Positions 16,323-24,671 of a stretch of 58,216 nucleotides of DNA are shown here, piece by piece. The stretch's first letter is position 1. Each line of letters begins with the position of its first letter. The position numbers and the translations under genes are program-made. The stretch comes from Clostridia bacterium (GTDB taxonomy: Bacteria > Bacillota > Clostridia > Oscillospirales > Acutalibacteraceae): NCBI GenBank assembly GCA_017942105.1, contig JAGAVE010000019.1, positions 1 through 58,216 of the forward strand, written 5' to 3'. The notes beneath the pieces were generated by a model. That model did no database searches and was not told where the DNA came from. It was given only the letters and a program-made list of their open reading frames with translations.

Positions 16323-16572
16323 GGATGATTTGACTCAGTTGAGAGCTGTTGAAATAGGGGAGTATATTGTCGAAAATAAAACTACGGTAAGAGTTGCGGC
16401 TAAGGTGTTTGGTATATCTAAATCTACAGTACATATGGATGTTACGGATAAGCTTGAAAAAATCAACCCGTCACTTTTTAGGCAGGTAAGATGTGTTCTT
16501 GATGAAAACAAGGCGCAAAGGCACATCAGAGGTGGAATAGCCACAAGAGAAAAGTACAGAAAAAACAGATGA
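16321..16572 (+). CDS. spoIIID: Sporulation transcriptional regulator SpoIIID
   Basis: The 83-residue protein matches SpoIIID along its length: RAVEIGEYIVENKTTVRVAA (about residues 8-27), the helix-turn-helix VFGISKSTVHMDVTDKL (about 28-44), INPSL and the basic tail RHIRGGIATREKYR (about 67-80). It is a mother-cell DNA-binding protein that modulates sigma-E and sigma-K genes during endospore formation. The start is TTG 16321, with GGGAGGG 7 nt upstream; the SD is part of the hairpin described separately. Ten nt after its stop, asnB begins. Its presence is the best sign that the host forms spores. Confidence 0.93.
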   Translation: MDDLTQLRAVEIGEYIVENKTTVRVAAKVFGISKSTVHMDVTDKLEKINPSLFRQVRCVLDENKAQRHIRGGIATREKYRKNR

Positions 16573-16581
16573 GGTGATTAT

Positions 16582-18414
16582 ATGTGCGGAATTTGCGGTC
16601 AGATATCCTTTTGCAGAAACCTTGAAGAGTACAGGGAATATTTTTACAATATGCAGAATAAGCTCATCAACCGCGGACCCGACCAACACGGTGAGTATTT
16701 TTCGTGCGATGCCGTGCTTATGCATCGAAGGCTTGCGGTCATTGATATTGAAAAAGGAAAACAGCCGATGACCTATGCGGTCGGCAACAGAGTTTTTACA
16801 ATATGCTATAACGGCGAGCTTTACAATACTCTTGAAATCCGAAACAGACTTGAAAGCAGAGGATATAATTTTTTCAGCCATTCGGATACTGAGGTTGTAC
16901 TGAAGGCTTATTGTGAATACGGAGAAAAATGCGTTGATTATCTAAACGGAATTTTTGCGTTTGCCGTCTGGGAGCACGAAAGCAAAAGGCTCTTTCTTGC
17001 CCGAGACAGAATGGGCGTAAAGCCGTTGTTTTACTATGAGGTGAAGGGTGGAATTGTCTTTGCTTCTGAAATAAAGGCTTTACTTGAACACCCCGAAATT
17101 GATAGCGAGATAGATATAAACTCTCTTTCCGAAATAATGCTGTTAGGTCCCGGAAGGACGCCGGGGTGTGGTGTTTTCAAGGGCGTAAAAGAGCTTAGGG
17201 CGGGAGAGCGTGCGTTTTTTGACAGTGACGGAATGAGAATCAGCAGATATTGGCAGCTCAGAGCAAAGGAACATACCGATGACTTTGAAACAACGGTGGA
17301 AACTGTGCAGTTCCTTGTAACGGATTCGATAAAAAGACAGCTTGTTTCCGATGTTGAGCTTGGAACATTCCTTTCAGGCGGTCTTGATTCGAGTATAATT
17401 TCCTCCGTTACAAATGAAATGTTCAGGCGGAAAGGTAAGGTTTTGCACACCTTTTCAGTAGATTATGAGGATAACGATATCTTCTTTAAAACAAGTAAAT
17501 TTCAGCCGAATTCCGATACTGAGTTTGTAAGATTGATGTCAGATTATCTTGATTCAAAGCATCATAGGCTTGTTATCGGAACAAATGAGCTGAAGGATGC
17601 CCTGTTTTTGGCAGTTGATGCCCGTGATCTGCCCGGTATGGCAGATGTTGATGCCTCAATGCTTCTTCTTTGTAAGTCAATCAGGGAGCAGGTGACGGTT
17701 GCCCTCTCAGGCGAATGTGCCGATGAAATCTTCGGCGGATACCCATGGTTCCGTGATAAGCAGATACGCGATACGGACGGTTTCCCGTGGGCGCAGTCAA
17801 CACAATATAGATTTTCGTTCCTCAAAGATGAGTTTGCCTCGCATATAAATCCCGATGAGTTTGTTTATTCAAGGTATAAGAATACCGTTGCTTCGACCCC
17901 GAAAATTAACGATGCCGACGGTGAAGAGGCTAGAAAGGCAGAGATGATGAAGCTCAATATCGATTGGTTTATGCAGACTCTTCTTGACAGAAAGGACAGA
18001 ATGAGTATGTATTCCTCTCTAGAGGTCAGAGTTCCTTTTTGCGACCATAGAATAGTTGAGTATCTTTTCAATGTTCCGTGGCATATGAAAAATTATGACG
18101 GATATGAAAAAGGTCTTCTTCGCTATGCGATGAGAGATTATCTTCCCGATGAGGTTCTATGGCGAAAGAAAAGTCCTTATCCGAAGACGCATAATCCTGC
18201 ATACAGAAACGCTGTTTCTGCGCTCCTAGAAGAGATAATAGAAGATGAAGCGTCACCGATTCATACATTCATAAAAAAGGAAGAGCTCAAAAGACTCATT
18301 CAGTCAGATAAAAGTCAGCCGTGGTACGGTCAGCTTATGACGACACCGCAGACAATAGCATATTTCGTTCAGTTTGATTATTGGCTCAGAAAATTCAATG
18401 TGAAATTTGTATAG
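16582..18414 (+). CDS. asnB: Asparagine synthase (glutamine-hydrolysing)
   Basis: The 610-residue protein starts MCGICGQ, placing the nucleophile Cys at position 2 as required for the class II glutamine amidotransferase domain (about 1-200; NRGPDQHG, YNGELYN). The C-terminal synthetase domain has the pyrophosphate loop LSGGLDSS (about residues 266-273) and SGECADEIFGGYPW. It converts aspartate, glutamine and ATP to asparagine. The SD gaggtga lies 5 nt before the ATG. It follows spoIIID by 9 nt, so it may be read from sporulation promoters; asnB genes with sporulation expression are known in Bacillus (asnO). Confidence 0.93.
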   Translation: MCGICGQISFCRNLEEYREYFYNMQNKLINRGPDQHGEYFSCDAVLMHRRLAVIDIEKGKQPMTYAVGNRVFTICYNGELYNTLEIRNRLESRGYNFFSHSDTEVVLKAYCEYGEKCVDYLNGIFAFAVWEHESKRLFLARDRMGVKPLFYYEVKGGIVFASEIKALLEHPEIDSEIDINSLSEIMLLGPGRTPGCGVFKGVKELRAGERAFFDSDGMRISRYWQLRAKEHTDDFETTVETVQFLVTDSIKRQLVSDVELGTFLSGGLDSSIISSVTNEMFRRKGKVLHTFSVDYEDNDIFFKTSKFQPNSDTEFVRLMSDYLDSKHHRLVIGTNELKDALFLAVDARDLPGMADVDASMLLLCKSIREQVTVALSGECADEIFGGYPWFRDKQIRDTDGFPWAQSTQYRFSFLKDEFASHINPDEFVYSRYKNTVASTPKINDADGEEARKAEMMKLNIDWFMQTLLDRKDRMSMYSSLEVRVPFCDHRIVEYLFNVPWHMKNYDGYEKGLLRYAMRDYLPDEVLWRKKSPYPKTHNPAYRNAVSALLEEIIEDEASPIHTFIKKEELKRLIQSDKSQPWYGQLMTTPQTIAYFVQFDYWLRKFNVKFV

Positions 18415-18420
18415 ATAAGA

Positions 18421-18461
18421 TTACAGCGAAGAAAGCAGATCTCTTCGCTGTAATGTTTTTA
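18421..18461 (+). terminator. Terminator of spoIIID-asnB
   Basis: TTACAGCGAAGA (18421-18432) pairs with TCTTCGCTGTAA (18442-18453), followed by TGTTTTTA. Confidence 0.88.
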
Positions 18462-18671
18462 TAATTGTTGTATGATACGCCGTAAAACATCGCAGAATTA
18501 CGGTTCGTCGCAAGCGTCGTGCCCTACAAAAAAGATTCAGGCATATCCGTAAGGGAATATATTATGTTCCCGTCAAAATTTTATCAGAATTGACCGGCAG
18601 ATGATATCTCCCCCTACAATGTTGATTTAAAATCTGTTCGCAAAACCACAATTTGTAGAGGTGTTCGGATA
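18462..18671. other. Gene-free interval, possible decayed repeat
   Basis: No gene is visible. The segment contains GGGAA..TTCCC near 18552-18570 and phrases such as cgtcgcaagcgtcgtgccc and ccccctacaatg that look like remnants of an intergenic repeat rather than coding sequence. Nothing else was found. Confidence 0.35.
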
Positions 18672-18700
18672 TAAACAAAGGAGCTGTTTTTTACAGCCCC
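18672..18700 (-). terminator. Terminator of the yfcE-like gene
   Basis: On the minus strand GGGGCTGT (18700-18693) pairs with ACAGCTCC (18687-18680), followed by TTTGTTTAT. Confidence 0.75.
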
Positions 18701-18722
18701 TTTTCTTGTGTATCGGTATGTG

Positions 18723-19268
18723 TTACCATATCTTCTCCGTCTTCCAAACCTTGCCGTCAAGGTTCTTCCAGCTAAGCGTATTATCTTCCAGAATGATATA
18801 TCCGTGTTCGCTGTTTTCTTTAGGAATAGAAACCGAACCGGGATTTACATATGTGAATTTCTCCGTAACCTCAAAAGCCGGAATGTGAGTATGTCCGTTA
18901 AGAAGAATGTCACCCTTTTTGATTTTTGGAGGATTTGATGGATTGAAATTGTGACCGTGCGTTGCAAAAATCATCTTTTCACCGGTGTAAAGAATTGCAT
19001 ACTCTGCAAGCACGGGAAAATCAAGCACCATCTGGTCAACCTCTGTGTCGCAGTTTCCGCGGACGCAGAGAAGCTTATCTGCAAGGGGATTGAGCATTGA
19101 GATGACCTCCTTAGGCGCATATTCCTTCGGAAGGTCATTGCGAGGGCCGTGGTAGAGAATGTCTCCAAGCAAAAGAAGCTTTTCGGCTTTTTCTTTATCA
19201 AAAGCTTCAATCATTTTTCTGCAGTAATATGCAGAACCGTGTATATCTGATGCAATCATTATTTTCAT
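18723..19268 (-). CDS. YfcE-family metallophosphoesterase
   Basis: The start MKIMIASDIHG (ATG 19268) gives 181 residues; an 11-residue upstream extension lacks support. All calcineurin-like metal motifs are present: SDIHG (8-12), LLGDILYHG (about 39-47), RGNCD (about 76-80), THGH (about 110-113) and NGHTH (about 128-132). YfcE proteins are manganese-dependent phosphodiesterases acting on artificial diesters and possibly cyclic nucleotides; the physiological substrate is not known. The gene lies between two terminators and is probably monocistronic. Confidence 0.85.
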   Translation of the reverse strand: MKIMIASDIHGSAYYCRKMIEAFDKEKAEKLLLLGDILYHGPRNDLPKEYAPKEVISMLNPLADKLLCVRGNCDTEVDQMVLDFPVLAEYAILYTGEKMIFATHGHNFNPSNPPKIKKGDILLNGHTHIPAFEVTEKFTYVNPGSVSIPKENSEHGYIILEDNTLSWKNLDGKVWKTEKIW

Positions 19269-19290
19269 AGTAAAACCTGCTTTTCTCTTT

Positions 19291-19325
19291 AATAAAGACA
19301 AAGAGGCTGTCTGCTGACAGCCTCT
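19291..19325 (-). terminator. Terminator of rpmB
   Basis: AGAGGCTGTC (19302-19311) pairs with GACAGCCTCT (19316-19325) around a 4-nt loop; the minus strand continues TTGTCTTTATT. Confidence 0.85.
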
Positions 19326-19340
19326 GTATCATCATGTGCA

Positions 19341-19529
19341 TTAAACGGCACGTGTTACCTTACCTGAACGCAAGCAACGTGTGCAAGCATATACCTTGCG
19401 CGGAGAACCGTCAACAACTGCTTTAACACGCTTAATGTTCGGCTTCCATGTTCTGTTTGAACGTCTGTGTGAGTGAGAAACCTGAATACCGAAAGAAACA
19501 CCTTTGCCGCAGAATTCGCATTTTGCCAT
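19341..19529 (-). CDS. rpmB: 50S ribosomal protein L28
   Basis: The 62-residue protein starts MAKCEFCGKG after aaaggaggtgccgact. It has the L28 core VSHSHRRSNRTWKPNI (about residues 15-30) and two CXXC pairs (CEFC at 4-7, CTRC near 52-55), so it is the zinc-binding form. It is part of the large ribosomal subunit. It is single-gene, with its own promoter and terminator, and divergent from recA. Short starts three codons upstream lack the SD spacing. Confidence 0.95.
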   Translation of the reverse strand: MAKCEFCGKGVSFGIQVSHSHRRSNRTWKPNIKRVKAVVDGSPRKVYACTRCLRSGKVTRAV

Positions 19530-19574
19530 AGTCGGCACCTCCTTTGTAGTTACGAATACTAAACAACATTTCGT

Positions 19575-19603
19575 ATAATAACAGATATTTAAAAAAAAAT
19601 CAA
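19575..19603 (-). promoter_or_regulatory. Promoter of rpmB
   Basis: On the minus strand TTGATT (19598-19603), 17-nt spacer, TATTAT (19575-19580), about 45 nt before the start codon. Confidence 0.55.
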
Positions 19604-19656
19604 CCTTTTTTCATAACAATTTTTATTTTATTTTAAAAAATATTTATAAAATGGTA

Positions 19657-19685
19657 TTGCTTTTTTCTTTTCCTTAATGTATAAT
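19657..19685 (+). promoter_or_regulatory. Promoter of the recA operon
   Basis: TTGCTT (19657-19662), 17-nt spacer, perfect TATAAT (19680-19685), 39 nt before the recA start. Confidence 0.7.
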
Positions 19686-19693
19686 AACTTTAT

Positions 19694-19707
19694 CGAACAT
19701 TTGTACG
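19694..19707 (+). promoter_or_regulatory. LexA (SOS) box of recA
   Basis: CGAACATTTGTACG differs at one base from the Firmicutes LexA/DinR consensus CGAAC-N4-GTTCG. It lies from about +2 to +15 of the predicted transcript, a position where LexA would block recA expression until DNA damage. Confidence 0.75.
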
Positions 19708-19724
19708 GCTACGGAGGTAATACT

Positions 19725-20858
19725 ATGGCAGACAAACAAAAGGCATTGGAAACTGCGATTGCGCAGCTTGAAAAGCAGTACGGTAAAGGAACGGTTATGC
19801 GTCTTGGTCAGAATGCAGGGATGACGGTTGAAGCTATTTCAACGGGCTCTCTCTCTCTTGATGTTGCAACAGGCATCGGCGGACTCCCAAAGGGACGCAT
19901 TATTGAAATATACGGACCTGAATCTTCAGGTAAAACTACTCTTGCGCTTCACGCAGTTGCAGAGGCTCAGAAGGCAGGCGGCGAGGCTGCTTTCATCGAT
20001 GCTGAGCACGCTCTTGATCCTGTTTATGCGGCAAATCTCGGCGTTGATGTTGATTCTCTTCTTGTAGCTCAGCCCGATAATGGTGAGCAGGCTCTTGAAA
20101 TTGCAGAGGCTCTCGTTCGTTCAGGCGCAATTGATATCGTTGTTGTTGACTCTGTTGCGGCTCTTGTTCCGAGATCTGAAATTGAGGGTGAGATGGGTGA
20201 TTCTCATGTCGGTCAGCACGCAAGGCTTATGTCTCAGGCTCTCAGAAAGCTTGCAGGTGCAATAAATAAATCAAATACAATTATTATATTTATCAATCAG
20301 CTTCGCGAAAAGATCGGTGTTATGTATGGTAACCCCGAAACGACGACGGGCGGCCGTGCGCTTAAATTCTACGCCTCAATGCGTATGGATGTGCGTAAGA
20401 CCGAAGCTCTCAAGGCTCCCGGTAATGAATTCGTCGGCGCAAGAACGAGAGTTAAAATCGTTAAGAATAAGGTTGCTCCTCCGTTCAAAGAGGCTGAGTT
20501 TGACATTATGTTTGGTGAAGGTATCTCAAAGGTCGGCGAAATTCTTGATATTGCAGTTTCTCTTGAGATTATCAATAAGAGTGGTGCATGGTTCTCATAC
20601 GGTGAAACAAGGCTCGGCCAGGGCAGAGATAATGTTAAAGAGCTTATCAAAAATGATCCTGAGCTTATGGCAGAGCTTGAAAAGAAAATTAGGGATAATA
20701 TGGACAAGCTTGCTCAGATGGGTAAGGCTTCCGCAAAGAAGGGCGCTAAGCCTGCGGCACCTGTTGCTCCTGCGGCACCTTCAGCTCCCGCAGCGCCTTC
20801 GGCTCCCGTAACTAAAGCATCTGCAAAGGCTAAGCTTGATATCGCGGTTGATGATTGA
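19725..20858 (+). CDS. recA: Recombinase RecA
   Basis: The start MADKQKALE (ATG 19725) follows cggaggtaatact; 377 residues. Walker A GPESSGKT (about residues 66-73), [20 protein letters not shown] (about 144-163) and the [22 protein letters not shown] loop region (about 205-227) are typical of RecA. It forms the filament that promotes strand exchange and LexA self-cleavage. The C-terminal 30 residues are an unusual Ala/Pro/Ser-rich tail of repeated APxAP units in place of the normal acidic tail. recX overlaps the stop. Confidence 0.97.
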   Translation: MADKQKALETAIAQLEKQYGKGTVMRLGQNAGMTVEAISTGSLSLDVATGIGGLPKGRIIEIYGPESSGKTTLALHAVAEAQKAGGEAAFIDAEHALDPVYAANLGVDVDSLLVAQPDNGEQALEIAEALVRSGAIDIVVVDSVAALVPRSEIEGEMGDSHVGQHARLMSQALRKLAGAINKSNTIIIFINQLREKIGVMYGNPETTTGGRALKFYASMRMDVRKTEALKAPGNEFVGARTRVKIVKNKVAPPFKEAEFDIMFGEGISKVGEILDIAVSLEIINKSGAWFSYGETRLGQGRDNVKELIKNDPELMAELEKKIRDNMDKLAQMGKASAKKGAKPAAPVAPAAPSAPAAPSAPVTKASAKAKLDIAVDD

Positions 20859-21490
20859 TGAAAATTACGGCAAAACAAGGAAAAGGTACTAAAATACATA
20901 TTCATATAGACGGTGAATATCTTCTTACGGTCGATGAGGATTTCTGGTTTTCATCAGGCTTTGTATCAGGGGATGAAATTGATGACGGGGACCTTGCTGC
21001 CTTCAAAGAGGCGGCAGGCTCCCGCCTTGCTTTTAACAGCGCGATGTTCAGCCTTGACCTCCGTGACCATTCTCAGAGAGAAATGCGAAAGAAGCTGTCA
21101 GCAAAGTTTGACGAAAATTCGGTAAATGAAGCTGTTGAAAAGCTTGTTGATTTGGGTTTTATCAATGACCGACGATATGCCGAAAATCTTACTCGTGAGC
21201 TTTTTGAACGCAAAAAATACGGTAAAAACCGCGTTAAAAATGAGCTTTTCAGGCGTGGAATTGATTCAGAGATAATAAATGATGTTATTGAAAACTACGA
21301 AAATGAAAATGATACCGATAATGTGAAAACAATAGTTGATATTATCAGAAAAAAATATTATAATAAACTGGTTGACGAAAAGTCTCGGCAAAGGGTTGTT
21401 GCAGCTCTTGTGCGCTTGGGATATTCTTTTTCGGATATCCGTCAGGCAATGAGCGAATTTTCGTCCGATGAATTTTTTGAAGAATACTAA
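20858..21490 (+). CDS. recX: Regulatory protein RecX
   Basis: ATG 20858 overlaps the recA stop by one base, giving 210 residues. An N-terminal beta-rich extension (about 1-55: KGTKIHIHIDGEYLL) precedes three-helix RecX repeats: LDLRDHSQREMRKKL (about 67-81), LVDLGFINDRRYAENL (about 97-112) and KNRVKNELFRRGI (about 123-135). RecX binds in the groove of the RecA filament and limits its growth. It is the usual partner directly downstream of recA. Confidence 0.9.
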   Translation: MKITAKQGKGTKIHIHIDGEYLLTVDEDFWFSSGFVSGDEIDDGDLAAFKEAAGSRLAFNSAMFSLDLRDHSQREMRKKLSAKFDENSVNEAVEKLVDLGFINDRRYAENLTRELFERKKYGKNRVKNELFRRGIDSEIINDVIENYENENDTDNVKTIVDIIRKKYYNKLVDEKSRQRVVAALVRLGYSFSDIRQAMSEFSSDEFFEEY

Positions 21491-21499
21491 GGTGATATT

Positions 21500-22828
21500 A
21501 TGGGTTATCAGATTGGTTTAATTTCTCTCGGCTGTCCTAAAAATCAGGTTGATGCTGAGCATATGCTTGCTCTTATGGATGAGGCAGGCCATACAATCGT
21601 CGATTATGTTGACGGTTGTGATATCGTTATCATTAACACCTGCGGTTTTATTGATGATGCAAAGAAAGAAGCTATTGAAAATATTCTTGATACAGTTGAG
21701 CTTAAAAAAGAAGGCATTGTAAAAAAGATTATCGTAACGGGTTGTCTTGCTCAGCGTCACAAGGAAGAAATCGCAAAAGAAATTCCTGAGGTTGATGCAG
21801 TTATAGGCATCGGTGCAAACGGCAATATTCTTGATGTTATTGAGGATGTTATGGTGGCTTCAGAGAAGATTGAGAGCTTTCCTCCTCAGTCTGAGCTTCC
21901 CCTTGACGGTCAGCGTATCTTGACTACTCCCGAGCATTGGGCATATCTTAAAATTTCTGACGGATGCTCAAACAGATGTACTTATTGTACGATTCCTTCT
22001 ATCAGGGGCGATATGCGCAGCCGCAAGATGGAGAATATCGTTGACGAAGCAAAGCAGCTTGCTGAGATAGGTATAAAGGAGCTTATTATCGTCGCTCAGG
22101 ATACAACAAGCTATGGACTTGATCTTTACGGCGAGCTTAAATTGCCGGCTCTTCTTGATGAACTTTGCGAAATAGACGGAATCGAATGGATCAGACTTCT
22201 TTATTGCTATCCGGACAGAATTACGGATGAGCTTATCGAAACGATGAAGAAGCAGGAGAAAATCGTTCATTATATTGATCTTCCTCTTCAGCACGCGAAC
22301 GACAAAATCTTGAAGGCAATGAACAGAAGGGGCACTTCTGACGAAATCAGAAATACAATCGAAAAGCTCAGAACGGAGATCCCGGATGTTGTTATCAGAA
22401 CAACATTTATCGTCGGTTTTCCCGGTGAGGACGACGAAGCGTTTGAAGACCTGGCGACTTTTGTTAACGAAATTGGGTTTGACCGTCTCGGATGTTTTTC
22501 GTTCTCAGCGCAGGAGGGTACTCCCGCGTATAATATGGAAGGACAGGTTGAGGACGATGTCAAGCTTAATCGCGGCGATATAATTATGCAGGATCAGCTT
22601 GCAATTATGGAAGAGAAGAATAACGAGAAAATCGGCAATACATATAAGACAATTGTTGAAGAGTATGATTCGTATACAGACAGCTATATCGGCAGAACAT
22701 ATATGGATGCTCCCGAGATAGACTCTGTTGTTAAGTTTACATCCGCAGAGGATTTGGAAATAGGCGATTTTGCTTATGTAACGATTTTCGATTTTGATGA
22801 ATATGATTTAATCGGCGAGGTCAGATAA
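21500..22828 (+). CDS. rimO: Ribosomal protein S12 methylthiotransferase RimO
   Basis: The 442-residue protein has the three domains of the MiaB/RimO group. The N-terminal domain holds three cluster cysteines (SLGCPKNQVD at about 8-17, NTCGF at about 46-50, TGCLAQRH at about 80-87). The radical-SAM CSNRCTYC motif (about 155-162) follows, and a C-terminal TRAM domain. LGCPKN and the SDGCSNRC context favour RimO over MiaB. It methylthiolates Asp of ribosomal protein S12. The SD aaggtgata lies before the ATG; pgsA overlaps the stop. Confidence 0.93.
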   Translation: MGYQIGLISLGCPKNQVDAEHMLALMDEAGHTIVDYVDGCDIVIINTCGFIDDAKKEAIENILDTVELKKEGIVKKIIVTGCLAQRHKEEIAKEIPEVDAVIGIGANGNILDVIEDVMVASEKIESFPPQSELPLDGQRILTTPEHWAYLKISDGCSNRCTYCTIPSIRGDMRSRKMENIVDEAKQLAEIGIKELIIVAQDTTSYGLDLYGELKLPALLDELCEIDGIEWIRLLYCYPDRITDELIETMKKQEKIVHYIDLPLQHANDKILKAMNRRGTSDEIRNTIEKLRTEIPDVVIRTTFIVGFPGEDDEAFEDLATFVNEIGFDRLGCFSFSAQEGTPAYNMEGQVEDDVKLNRGDIIMQDQLAIMEEKNNEKIGNTYKTIVEEYDSYTDSYIGRTYMDAPEIDSVVKFTSAEDLEIGDFAYVTIFDFDEYDLIGEVR

Positions 22829-23385
22829 TGAATACACCAAACAAAATAACAGTGTTCAGAATGTTTATCGCACCCTTATTTCTTGTGATTTATTTTCTGG
22901 ATATAAAGTATAAAATGTTGATTTCTGCTTTGATTTTTGCTGTCGGAGCAATTACGGATGCTATTGACGGCAAGCTTGCAAGAAAGAACAATATTGTAAC
23001 AAATTTCGGCAAGTTTCTTGACCCGATAGCGGATAAGATGCTTGTAACGGCAGGTTTTCTTGCTCTTATGCAGGATGGTCTTTGTAATATCTGGATAGTT
23101 ATGCTTATGCTGACCCGTGAATTTGCAGTAACCTCCGTCAGGCTTATTGCCGCGGCTCAGGGAGTTGTAATACCTGCGAATATCGGTGGTAAAATAAAAA
23201 CAGTGTTGCAAATGGTTTCGCTGATAGGAATTATGGTGATAGGCGAAGCGAACAGCATTTTCTCTCTCGGATGGAATATGCCTGTTATTTCCAATATTCT
23301 GCTTGGAATAACGGCTGTAGTTTCTGTAGTTTCCGGTCTTGTCTATATTATGGACAGCCGAAAGGTAATTGATTTTAAAAGTTAG
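22828..23385 (+). CDS. pgsA: CDP-diacylglycerol-glycerol-3-phosphate 3-phosphatidyltransferase
   Basis: The 185-residue membrane protein carries the CDP-alcohol phosphatidyltransferase motif as DAIDGKLAR, then eight residues, then GKFLDPIAD (about residues 43-71). Its start MNTPNKITVFRMFIAPLF is typical of PgsA. It makes phosphatidylglycerol phosphate, the first committed step to phosphatidylglycerol and cardiolipin. It overlaps the rimO stop codon and precedes the aldolase gene by 11 nt, so it belongs to the recA-recX-rimO-pgsA run often seen in clostridia. Confidence 0.93.
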   Translation: MNTPNKITVFRMFIAPLFLVIYFLDIKYKMLISALIFAVGAITDAIDGKLARKNNIVTNFGKFLDPIADKMLVTAGFLALMQDGLCNIWIVMLMLTREFAVTSVRLIAAAQGVVIPANIGGKIKTVLQMVSLIGIMVIGEANSIFSLGWNMPVISNILLGITAVVSVVSGLVYIMDSRKVIDFKS

Positions 23386-23396
23386 GTAGTGAAGAT

Positions 23397-24233
23397 ATGG
23401 TAATTTCATCAGCTAGGCTTATGAAGAGAGCTTCAAACGAAGGATATGCGATTCCTGCTTTCAATATTGATAACCTTGAATCAGCAATGGCTGTTTCTGA
23501 GGTTATGCACGAAATGCGAATTCCCGTTATCGTGCAGATGATTCCCCGTACACTTAATTACGGTGGTGTCGCAATGTATCCTGCTATGATGCGCGAGCTT
23601 ATGGCGGATTGTCCCGTTGATTATGCTCTTCATCTTGACCACGGAAGCAGTCTTGCGCTTGCGCAGAGGTGTATTGCGAGCGGCTTTTCTTCGGTTATGT
23701 TTGACGGAAGTGCAATGAGCTTTGAGGATAATGTGAAATATACAAAGGAAGTAACGGATTTTGCGCTTCCTATGGATGTTTCGGTTGAAGGCGAGCTCGG
23801 CACTATCGGAGGCAAGGAAGAAGGAGACTCAGATATGGAGGCTTCTTATACGGGTGTAAGTGAAGCTGAGGAATTCGTCCGCCGTACCAATGTCAGCACG
23901 CTTGCAATCGGCGTCGGCACTGCCCACGGTATCTATAAGGGTGAACCGAAAATCAATGTCCGAAGAATCAAGGAGATACACGAAGCTATCAGCACCCCGC
24001 TTGTTCTTCACGGCGCTTCAGGGCTTTCGGACGAAGTGCTTCGCGATTGTATAGCTGCAGGTATCAGTAAAATAAACTTTGCCACGGAGCTCCGCCAAGC
24101 TTATACAAACGGAATAAAGGCTGAGTTCGAAAAGGATCCGGAGGTCTTTGACCCGAAGATTTATATGCGCGGCGCTATCGATAATATCAAAGAAGTTTTG
24201 AAAGCAAAAATTAAAATTTGCTACGGCTTATAA
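23397..24233 (+). CDS. Class II ketose-bisphosphate aldolase
   Basis: The 278-residue protein has the zinc-dependent class II aldolase motifs: AIPAFNIDN (about residues 18-26), HLDHGSS (about 81-87, catalytic Asp and zinc His), EGELGTIGG (about 131-139), TAHGIYKGEP (about 176-185, zinc His) and LHGASGLSDE (about 207-216). It should cleave fructose-1,6-bisphosphate or tagatose-1,6-bisphosphate to triose phosphates. FbaA, GatY and KbaY cannot be separated by eye. It is the last gene of the recA operon before a bidirectional terminator. Confidence 0.85.
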   Translation: MVISSARLMKRASNEGYAIPAFNIDNLESAMAVSEVMHEMRIPVIVQMIPRTLNYGGVAMYPAMMRELMADCPVDYALHLDHGSSLALAQRCIASGFSSVMFDGSAMSFEDNVKYTKEVTDFALPMDVSVEGELGTIGGKEEGDSDMEASYTGVSEAEEFVRRTNVSTLAIGVGTAHGIYKGEPKINVRRIKEIHEAISTPLVLHGASGLSDEVLRDCIAAGISKINFATELRQAYTNGIKAEFEKDPEVFDPKIYMRGAIDNIKEVLKAKIKICYGL

Positions 24234-24240
24234 TTAAAAC

Positions 24241-24280
24241 AAAAAATTACGGTCTGCATCAAGCAAACCGTAATTTTTTT
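24241..24280 (+). terminator. Bidirectional terminator after the aldolase gene
   Basis: AAAAAATTACGGT (24241-24253) pairs with ACCGTAATTTTTT (24267-24279), with an inner TGC / GCA stem. A and T runs on both sides serve the two convergent genes. Confidence 0.85.
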
Positions 24281-24656
24281 ATTTTCTGTTTCCGTCTTTG
24301 TCAAAATTCTTTCGCAGGGCGGCTTCTGTCGGGAATATCAGTATAACGAGCAGAATTGTCTGGATAAGCGTTATCACAGTTGCGAAAGAATATACCGTAT
24401 TTTCACCCTTGCCGAGTGCAAGGAACATTGCTGCTATTGAAACAGGCAGCATTATAATTCCTGCTCTGAACCAGAGTTTACCCATATGCTTATGGGCGAA
24501 TTTCCAGGTTTCTTCGTTTTTCATTGATAATGCCGTGCGATAGCCGAAAAGATTGTTGATTTTTTTTGGTGCTTTTCTTGAAAAGCATCCACCAGATATG
24601 ATCATAATAAGAGGAATCAGAGAAGCTGTTGCACACATTAAGATCCATAATGTCAT
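24279..24656 (-). CDS. SdpI-family membrane protein
   Basis: The 125-residue protein has three hydrophobic segments and the FGYRTALSMKNEETWKFAH motif (about residues 37-55) that defines SdpI/YhfL-like proteins. In Bacillus SdpI gives immunity to the SdpC toxin and also signals; stand-alone relatives in clostridia are uncharacterised. The SD ggagatga precedes the ATG. It is 15 nt downstream of pncB on the same strand and probably cotranscribed. Confidence 0.72.
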   Translation of the reverse strand: MTLWILMCATASLIPLIMIISGGCFSRKAPKKINNLFGYRTALSMKNEETWKFAHKHMGKLWFRAGIIMLPVSIAAMFLALGKGENTVYSFATVITLIQTILLVILIFPTEAALRKNFDKDGNRK

Positions 24657-24671
24657 AAAATCATCTCCGAT

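Noticed and set aside
22876-23409. A 177-codon minus-strand frame over pgsA
   Set aside because: Antisense to a canonical CDP-alcohol phosphatidyltransferase motif.
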